NCBI GenBank assembly: GCA_025463785.1
Contig: JAODBD010000008.1
Location: forward strand, 1 to 64,000
Length of the DNA: 64,000 bases
Direction of reading: 5' to 3'
Source: Glaciihabitans sp.
GTDB taxonomy: Bacteria > Actinomycetota > Actinomycetes > Actinomycetales > Microbacteriaceae
Shown piece after piece: positions 58,227 to 64,000 of the stretch. A program made the translations under genes and the position numbers. The notes beneath the pieces were generated by a model. It did no database searches, was not told where the DNA came from, and saw nothing but the letters and a program-made list of their open reading frames with translations. Position 1 is the first letter of the stretch; every line of letters begins with the position of its first letter.

Positions 58227-58239
58227 CGCACGTGAATTG

Positions 58240-60549
58240 CTACTCGCCTTCGGCGAATGCCTCAACACTGTCTGACGTGGCAGCAGAGCTGTCGGTGTCA
58301 GCCGAGTCAGCGACATCGTCGCCCTCCAGCACTGGCGCGAGCGACAGCTTTCCGCGGTCGTCGATCTTGGTGATCTCCACCTGGATCTTCTGGCCGACCG
58401 CGAGGACGTCTTCGACGTTCTCGACACGCTTGCCACCGGCGAGCTTACGAACCTCGCTGATGTGCAGCAGGCCATCCTTGCCGGGGGTGAGCGAGACGAA
58501 CGCGCCGAACGTCGCGATCTTGACGACGGTTCCGAGGAACCGCTCGCCAACTTCGGGGTTCAGCGGGTTCGCGATGGCGTTGACTGCGGCGCGCGCAGCC
58601 TCGGCCGACGGGCCGTCAACCGCTCCGATGTAGACCGTTCCGTCATCCTCAATCGAGATATCGGCTCCGGTGTCGTCCTGGATCTGGTTGATCGTCTTGC
58701 CCTTCGGGCCGATCAGTTCACCGATCTTGTCAACCGGGATCTGAACCGAGATCACGCGAGGCGCGGTCGGGGCCATCTCATCCGGAGCATCGATCGCGGC
58801 GTTGATCACGGCGAGGATCGTGGTGCGAGCCTCTTTCGCCTGCTTGAGCGCGCCATCCAGAACCGAGGACGGGAGCCCTGCGAGCTTCGTGTCCAGCTGG
58901 ATAGCCGTGACGAACTCGCTCGTGCCCGCGACCTTGAAGTCCATGTCGCCGAGGGCATCTTCTGCACCGAGGATGTCGGTCAGTGCCGCATAACGCGTCA
59001 CGCCGTCGACCTCGTCGGAGATGAGGCCCATCGCGATGCCTGCGACCGGTGCGCGCAGTGGCACACCAGCGTTGAGCAGCGACAGGGTGGATGCACAGAC
59101 CGAACCCATCGACGTAGAACCGTTGGAGCCGAGAGCCTCGGAGACCTGGCGGATGGCGTAGGGGAACTCCTCGCGGGGCGGCAGCACCGGCACGAGGGCG
59201 CGCTCGGCCAGGAAGCCGTGCCCGATCTCGCGACGCTTCGGGCTGCCAACGCGGCCGGTCTCACCGGTCGAGTAGGGCGGGAAGTTGTAGTGATGCAGGT
59301 AGCGCTTCTTCTTGACCGGGGCCAGGGAATCGATCTGCTGCTCCATCTTGAGCATGTTCAGCGTGGTAACGCCCAGGATCTGGGTCTCGCCGCGCTGGAA
59401 GATTGCCGAACCGTGAACGCGCGGGATGACCTGAACCTCGGCGTCGAGCGCGCGAATGTCGGTCAGGCCACGGCCATCGATGCGGATGCCATCCGTGAGA
59501 ACACGGGTACGCATGATCTTCTTCGAAACCGACTTGTATGCAGCGGAAACCTCACCGTTTGCTGAAGCGGGAAGGCGCTCGGCCTCCACCTCGGCAGCGA
59601 TGTGCCCCTTGACGCGGTCTTTGAGCTCGTCGTCAGCGTTCTGACGCTCGATCTTGTCGGCGATCCGGTAAACGCCCTTGAGCTCGTCGTAGGCGAGACC
59701 CGCGACTGCGTCGTAGGTCGCCTGCTGGTATGGCGGGAACAGCGGGAACTCCTGGATCGCTTTGGCTGCCTGAGCCGCGATCTCCTGCTGTGCCTTGATG
59801 AGCTGCTTCAGGAACGGCTTCGAAGCCTCGAGGCCCTGCGCGACAACGGACTCGTCAGGCTTGGTTGCGCCAGCCTTGATGAGCTCCCAACTGCCCTCGG
59901 TTGCCTCGGCCTCGACCATCATGATCGCGACATCCTCGTTGCCATCGGCATCGGTGACGAGACGGCCGGCGACGGTGAGGTCGAACACGGCCTCCTCCAG
60001 CTGGCTGTACTTCGGGAACGCAATCCACTGGTCGTTGCCTGCGCCGTGCCCGGACATCAGCGCGAGGCGGATGCCACCAACCGGTCCGTAGAAAGGCAGG
60101 CCAGAGATCTGGGTGGACAGCGACGCCGCGTTGATCGCGAGCGCATCATAGAACTCGTCCGGTGCAATGGACAGCACCGTAATGACGATCTGAACCTCGT
60201 TGCGCAGGCCCTCGACGAAGGTCGGGCGCAGTGGGCGGTCGATCAGACGGCAGACCAGGATGGCCTCCGTCGATGGGCGACCCTCACGACGGAAGAACGA
60301 GCCGGGGATCTTGCCTGCGGCGTATGAACGCTCTTCAACGTCAACCGTCAGCGGGAAGAAGTCGAAGCCGTCACGCGGGTGCTTGCCTGCCGACGTTGCG
60401 GACAGGATCATGGTGTCTTCGTCGAGGTACGCGGCGACGGCACCCTGTGCCTGCTGCGCAAGTCGACCGGTCTCGAAACGGACCGTGCGCTTGCCGTACT
60501 TGCCGTTATCGAGAACGGCCTCGGCAAACTTGATTTCTGGACCCTCCAT
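58240..60549 (-). CDS. pnp: Polyribonucleotide nucleotidyltransferase (PNPase)
   Basis: Trimeric 3'-5' phosphorolytic exoribonuclease, also able to polymerise NDPs, 769 residues. Two RNase PH-like domains (about 15-235 and 355-570) are separated by a helical domain. A KH domain (about 590-650, [19 protein letters not shown]) and an S1 domain (about 665-735, [24 protein letters not shown]) bind RNA. An acidic tail of ~30 residues follows. AAAGGAG precedes the ATG. rpsO, usually upstream, is not present here. Confidence 0.97.
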   Translation of the reverse strand: MEGPEIKFAEAVLDNGKYGKRTVRFETGRLAQQAQGAVAAYLDEDTMILSATSAGKHPRDGFDFFPLTVDVEERSYAAGKIPGSFFRREGRPSTEAILVCRLIDRPLRPTFVEGLRNEVQIVITVLSIAPDEFYDALAINAASLSTQISGLPFYGPVGGIRLALMSGHGAGNDQWIAFPKYSQLEEAVFDLTVAGRLVTDADGNEDVAIMMVEAEATEGSWELIKAGATKPDESVVAQGLEASKPFLKQLIKAQQEIAAQAAKAIQEFPLFPPYQQATYDAVAGLAYDELKGVYRIADKIERQNADDELKDRVKGHIAAEVEAERLPASANGEVSAAYKSVSKKIMRTRVLTDGIRIDGRGLTDIRALDAEVQVIPRVHGSAIFQRGETQILGVTTLNMLKMEQQIDSLAPVKKKRYLHHYNFPPYSTGETGRVGSPKRREIGHGFLAERALVPVLPPREEFPYAIRQVSEALGSNGSTSMGSVCASTLSLLNAGVPLRAPVAGIAMGLISDEVDGVTRYAALTDILGAEDALGDMDFKVAGTSEFVTAIQLDTKLAGLPSSVLDGALKQAKEARTTILAVINAAIDAPDEMAPTAPRVISVQIPVDKIGELIGPKGKTINQIQDDTGADISIEDDGTVYIGAVDGPSAEAARAAVNAIANPLNPEVGERFLGTVVKIATFGAFVSLTPGKDGLLHISEVRKLAGGKRVENVEDVLAVGQKIQVEITKIDDRGKLSLAPVLEGDDVADSADTDSSAATSDSVEAFAEGE

Positions 60550-60573
60550 AGGGGGGTTTCTCCTTTGTTTTAC

Positions 60574-60598
60574 GTCGCCTCCCCGTGTGGGAGGCGAC
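60574..60598 (-). promoter_or_regulatory. Perfect hairpin in the pnp leader
   Basis: A 10-bp perfect stem (GTCGCCTCCC / GGGAGGCGAC) lies 8-10 nt upstream of the pnp Shine-Dalgarno on the minus strand. No T-run follows. In enterobacteria PNPase represses itself after RNase III cuts a hairpin in exactly this position, so autoregulation is a reasonable reading. The rest of 60550-60804 shows no rpsO and no other gene. Confidence 0.5.
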
Positions 60599-60804
60599 TA
60601 TCAAGGAGCAGGAGCGGCTAGTCGACACGGCGAAAATCGCGTGTACGCGCTGCCATATGCGTTTTTTAGAAAACAGCAGAGGTGGGGCGCATGTCTGGCC
60701 AACAGTAGAAAGTCACTCAACCTCGCTGAGTAATTCACCACCGGTGACCAGCGTCTAGCCAGCCTGCTCCGCCGATAACCATACCAGCACGGCGTGTCAC
60801 GCAG

Positions 60805-61446
60805 CTATCGACGACTCGCCGAAGCCGCGTAGAGCTCTCCCGGGTACGGCGGGCAGCGGGTCTGCAGGAGGGACGTGTCGCCCTGGTTTGCCGCACCGAG
60901 ATGTGTGAACGGATTCATGGTTCCGACATCCTGGTAGCCTTCACCGAACTGCCCGATCGGCGGCAGGCTCGCGACCGTGACGCCTTCGGAGCGCAGGCAC
61001 GGGATGGTCTCGTTCTGCCAGTACCCGTACAGGTACTGCTCCTGCTCGTCGCTCAGGTAGCCGAGCTCGAGCGGATTTTCGGGGTACTTTGCCTCGCAGA
61101 CATACTTGGCGACGCCGAACGGAAACGACTCTGGCGGCGTGAGCGTCGTGTCGATGACATCACGGGATGCCGTGGCAATCGCCTTCGGGTAGCCAGACTT
61201 CCGCAGGCACGATGCGATTACCTGCGCCTCATCGAGATAGTTCGTGTAGCTCACGATCGCGACCTTGGGCGCGACGAGACTCGGATTGCTGTTGGTAAGG
61301 ATCGCCCAGCGCATGTAGAGGTCCTGCTGCGTTGCTTCGCGACGCTGAGAGGCCGTGATACCAGCGGGCGGGACCACCGCGGTGCTACAGCCTGCCAGCA
61401 GCAGGGCTGCTGCCACTAGCGTCACACCCGCTCTGGTTCGCGCCAT
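60805..61446 (-). CDS. Putative lipoprotein
   Basis: The 213-residue protein carries a signal peptide with lipobox LLAGC (16-20), so Cys20 is probably lipid-anchored outside the membrane. The rest is a soluble domain with several cysteines (IASCLRKSGYP, YVCEAKYP, IPCLRSEG, QTRCPPYP), likely in disulfides. The repeated C-x-R/K-x-x-G/E-Y pattern recalls small secreted actinobacterial lipoproteins of unknown role. It follows the HtrA-like protease by 35 nt on the same strand. Confidence 0.8.
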   Translation of the reverse strand: MARTRAGVTLVAAALLLAGCSTAVVPPAGITASQRREATQQDLYMRWAILTNSNPSLVAPKVAIVSYTNYLDEAQVIASCLRKSGYPKAIATASRDVIDTTLTPPESFPFGVAKYVCEAKYPENPLELGYLSDEQEQYLYGYWQNETIPCLRSEGVTVASLPPIGQFGEGYQDVGTMNPFTHLGAANQGDTSLLQTRCPPYPGELYAASASRR

Positions 61447-61481
61447 CACCCCCTCAGCCTTGCACTCGGGGCGGTGACGCG

Positions 61482-62723
61482 CTACGCCGCAGGGCCCGCC
61501 GCGAGCGTCACGGTTGCGGTGTGAGAGCTGCCTGTCGTCCCCGACCACGTCACCGTGACCCTGTCACCGACGGAGTGGGATGCGATCAGCGCGCTCAACT
61601 GGCTCGCGGTCGTGACCTTCGTGCCGTTGAAGGAAGTGATGGTGCTGCCAGCCGCGATGCCCGCCTTGGCCGCCGGCATCCCGGGGAAAGTCGCTGAAAC
61701 CAACGGCACCGTGGATGTGGTCGACAGCGCGACCCCGAGGAAGGCTGGAGTACCGATGACGATGTCCGTCGTTGCGGTGCCCGCCTTGATCTGGTCCGCC
61801 GTCTTCAGTACTGACGCGATGTTGATTGCGTAGCCCGTCACACTCGACGAACCGCTGGATGCGGCAGTGACGATGCCGATGACGTCGCCCGCTTTGTCGA
61901 ACAGGGGGCCTCCCGAGTCGCCGGATACGACATCTGAGTTGAGTTCGATGAGGCCGCTGAGGCTCTCGGCCTTGGTTACGCCGTCACCCTGGATCGTGAG
62001 CTTCTGATCGGTTGCACCGACCGTGCCGACGGCAGTCACCAGATTGCCCGTTCCTTCAGCGTTGCCGACGGAGTAGATGGCCTCTCCTGCGGTGACGGTC
62101 GCTGTGGGAGCGAAGCTGACAGTGCTGAGCCCGGAGGCGCCCGTGAGTTTGAGGACTGCGACATCCGCTTTCTGGTCGGTACCCACCACGGTCGCCTTGT
62201 AGGTTTTACCGGTCGACTCGACCGTAACGCTGATGCTGGTCGAACCCTCGACCACGTGGTTGTTGGTAAGAATGAGGCCGTCAGACGAAATGATCATGCC
62301 CGTGCCCGCCGCCTGGTCTTGCGCCGTGTAGTCGAGCACGGTGTTGATTGTGACCACTCCCACCTTCTGCGAAGCAGTGGATGCGGTGGCCGCCGCCGCC
62401 GTTGACGCCCCGGATCCGTACGACTGGCCGGTGTTCGACTGCCCGAACTGCGACGGGCCGCCGCCCTGGCCAAACCGCTGCTGCCCAAAGCTGCCACGCC
62501 CGTGAGTACCGAAGGGGGTAGTGGTTTGACTCGACTGCATCGAGGTCTCCGTAGTTGCGGAACGAGTCAGAAGCGCAATGCCTGCGGTTCCGAGTCCGCC
62601 GACGCAAACAACCGCCGCGGTGGCAATCGAGATCGCGATGAGTGGCTTACGGCTCTTGCGCCGCGGTGCCTCCGGCACCTGCTGCTCGTCGTCGGTGTGA
62701 GGCTCGGTGTTCTCGATGCTCAT
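61482..62723 (-). CDS. HtrA/DegP-like membrane-anchored S1C serine protease
   Basis: Envelope quality-control protease, 413 residues, starting at ATG 62723 with GGGAG six bases upstream. A cytoplasmic N-terminus (residues 1-26) precedes one transmembrane helix (about 27-53), then a Gly/Gln/Ser-rich linker to ~118. The trypsin-like domain has His156 (LTNNHVVEG), Asp187 (KADVAVLKL) and Ser270 (SGDSGGPL). A PDZ domain covers about 325-410. Normal single-TM, single-PDZ actinobacterial form. Confidence 0.94.
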   Translation of the reverse strand: MSIENTEPHTDDEQQVPEAPRRKSRKPLIAISIATAAVVCVGGLGTAGIALLTRSATTETSMQSSQTTTPFGTHGRGSFGQQRFGQGGGPSQFGQSNTGQSYGSGASTAAAATASTASQKVGVVTINTVLDYTAQDQAAGTGMIISSDGLILTNNHVVEGSTSISVTVESTGKTYKATVVGTDQKADVAVLKLTGASGLSTVSFAPTATVTAGEAIYSVGNAEGTGNLVTAVGTVGATDQKLTIQGDGVTKAESLSGLIELNSDVVSGDSGGPLFDKAGDVIGIVTAASSGSSSVTGYAINIASVLKTADQIKAGTATTDIVIGTPAFLGVALSTTSTVPLVSATFPGMPAAKAGIAAGSTITSFNGTKVTTASQLSALIASHSVGDRVTVTWSGTTGSSHTATVTLAAGPAA

Positions 62724-62842
62724 GGTGTGCTCCCTGGTCGGTGAATCGTGTTTCACTCAACGCCGGGAGTCTGTGCGAAGTCTATGAACGGGGGAAGACT
62801 TGGCCGCGCGTTACCTCAGGGTTTTCTGTTGGTCGCAGTCGG

Positions 62843-64000
62843 CTATTGGTAGGACTGCGGTTGCGTGAACACCCCAGCCGGGTCGTACTGCTTCCGCACG
62901 CCTGCGAGGCGAACGGCATTGCCAGCGAAGTACGACCGCGCCGGGTTGCTGAGGCTCGCGTCCGCGTAGTTCACGTAGGCGCCATCCCCCCACTGCGGCA
63001 TCATGGCCGTGCGGAATCCGCGCACGAAAGCGTCGTGCGGCGCCGGATTCGTTCCGTTCGGAAACGTGGCGGTGTACTGCACGCTCATCAGCGCCTTGCG
63101 GTGCGGGAAGGCTGTTACCTCTGGCGCGATGTCCGCGACGGCGCCGCCCAGCGCATCCATCGAGATCCCTGCTTCGCGGACACCGGGCAGCGATCTGGCG
63201 GCCGAGACGTGATCGATGATGTGCTGGATGCCCGCGGAACCGAGCTTCACGTAGGCCATGTGCGTGCTCGCGCCAAACGACTCGCGCGTGAGCTTGCCGC
63301 CTGGACCTGTGTTGCACTGAGACGTTGGAATGGTCGCGCACCCTGCGTACCGGGCCATGGCATCCGCGTAACTGTGCAGGCCGGACAGATTTGATGTGGG
63401 AGCGCCTGCTGCCGCCAAAAACGGTGCGAGCCGCGAGGCCAATTCGCCGTGCGCGCCGAGCCAGGTGCCCGAGACGAAGACGCCTGGACCGCTCACATAC
63501 CTGGGTCCGTTGAGGAGTTTCAAGGTCGACCAAAGCCTGCGATCGGCGGTTGGTGCCCAGCTCTGCCAGGCGGCGATGACGTGCGCTGCCGAGGAAAATC
63601 TCCAGCTGAGAGCGAACATTGTGACGGCGGGCGCCGGATTGGTCGCGAATGTCAGCGAGGTCACGACGCCAAGGTGTCCCCCGCCGCCGCCGCGGCAGGC
63701 CCAGAACAGATCGGCGTCGGTGTTCTCATTCGCGGTATGCACCTGGCCGTCGGCAGTGACGATCTCGACCTCGCGCAGTGCGTCGCAGGTCAGGCCGTAT
63801 TTGCGTACGAGAACCCCGACCCCGCCACCCAGAGTGAGGCCGGTTATGCCGACGGTCGCGCAGGATCCGCCGGCAAGGGCCCGACCCTTCGCACCGACCG
63901 CCGCATAGACCCGGGCAAGGGATGCGCCAGCCCCCACGCGCACCTCATTGCCGGCGAGGAATTGCACGCCCTTGAAGCCGCGGGCGTCGATGACGAGGGA
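62843..64000 (-). CDS. FAD-linked oxidase (berberine-bridge type), 5' end beyond window
   Basis: The reading frame is open to the right edge; 385 residues are seen. The FAD_binding_4 domain is represented by GKGRALAGGSCATVGITGLTLGGG (about 39-60 of the visible part) and TADGQVH, with the FAD-contact CRGGGGGHLGVVTSLTF region. A BBE C-terminal segment (WGDGAYVNYADASLSNPARSYF, then RKQYDPAGVF) ends the protein. Such enzymes oxidise sugars or alcohols; the substrate is unknown. The missing N-terminus should hold the first part of the FAD domain and any signal peptide. Confidence 0.88.
   Translation of the reverse strand, partial: SLVIDARGFKGVQFLAGNEVRVGAGASLARVYAAVGAKGRALAGGSCATVGITGLTLGGGVGVLVRKYGLTCDALREVEIVTADGQVHTANENTDADLFWACRGGGGGHLGVVTSLTFATNPAPAVTMFALSWRFSSAAHVIAAWQSWAPTADRRLWSTLKLLNGPRYVSGPGVFVSGTWLGAHGELASRLAPFLAAAGAPTSNLSGLHSYADAMARYAGCATIPTSQCNTGPGGKLTRESFGASTHMAYVKLGSAGIQHIIDHVSAARSLPGVREAGISMDALGGAVADIAPEVTAFPHRKALMSVQYTATFPNGTNPAPHDAFVRGFRTAMMPQWGDGAYVNYADASLSNPARSYFAGNAVRLAGVRKQYDPAGVFTQPQSYQ

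Overview
The window is a high-G+C actinobacterial chromosome segment, most likely from Micrococcales and probably Microbacteriaceae. Supporting this are the gene order ftsK-pgsA-cinA-clgR-recA-recX-miaB-miaA-dapF-hflX-lexA-metE, the order dapB/thyX/dapA/rnj, ClgR-type regulators, DUF3046, a PriA/HisA-type isomerase, many GTG starts and pervasive 1-8 nt gene overlaps. The first ~600 bases are the 5' part of a 16S rRNA gene on the minus strand. They look chimeric: the V1-V2 part is actinobacterial, the V3-V4 part is of Bacillota type, and the join lies in the universally conserved block near 246-294. The left edge is therefore probably an assembly artefact.

Layout. 1-1.2 kb: 16S 5' end, leader and promoter. 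1.2-16.4 kb: a minus-strand stretch of pheST, argCJBDF, argGH, a 46-codon-class membrane peptide, mpg and tyrS, interrupted by one plus-strand membrane-protein gene where argR usually sits. 16.5-18.8 kb: an RNA methyltransferase and infC-rpmI-rplT (infC starts at ATC). 19-24.1 kb: a DUF1844 gene and hisC-hisB-hisH-priA-sseB-HAD. 24.1-26.1 kb: the divergent SOS pair lexA / LysM (ChiZ/YneA-like) protein, surrounded by several tandem repeats. 26.1-38.8 kb: metE-metF, hflX, an RsmC-like methyltransferase, dapF, miaA, miaB, recX, recA, DUF3046, clgR and cinA. 38.8-46.8 kb: pgsA, ftsK, rnj, dapA, a truncated AbiEi-like gene and thyX. 46.9-52.9 kb: a thioredoxin, DUF4395, OsmC, an SDR-type epimerase, dapB, GNAT, histidine phosphatase and an M16 peptidase. 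52.9-58.2 kb: an accessory block (TetR, small membrane protein, two aldo/keto reductases, large LuxR-type regulator) sitting between the normally adjacent M16 peptidase and pnp. 58.2-64 kb: pnp, a lipoprotein, an HtrA-like protease and a partial FAD-linked oxidase running off the right edge.

How it works together. Most of the window is core metabolism: arginine, histidine, methionine and lysine/DAP biosynthesis (dapA, dapB and dapF are all present), together with translation and tRNA modification (pheST, tyrS, infC, L20, L35, miaA, miaB), RNA decay (rnj, pnp), and chromosome segregation and repair (ftsK, recA/X, lexA). The SOS regulon is visible: LexA-type boxes lie between lexA and the LysM gene and upstream of recA.

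The least ordinary parts are the 52.9-58.2 kb block and the non-coding DNA. In the block, the regulator carries two consecutive LuxR-type HTH domains, one aldo/keto reductase has lost catalytic residues, and a 30-bp near-perfect palindrome lies upstream of the TetR gene. In the non-coding DNA, at least nine short tandem arrays sit at gene edges, including one whose unit repeats the last codons and stop codon of its gene, and a 175-bp tandem duplication lies between lexA and metE. The heptamer GGATGCC/GGCATCC is strongly over-represented. No tRNA gene, CRISPR array or transposase was seen.
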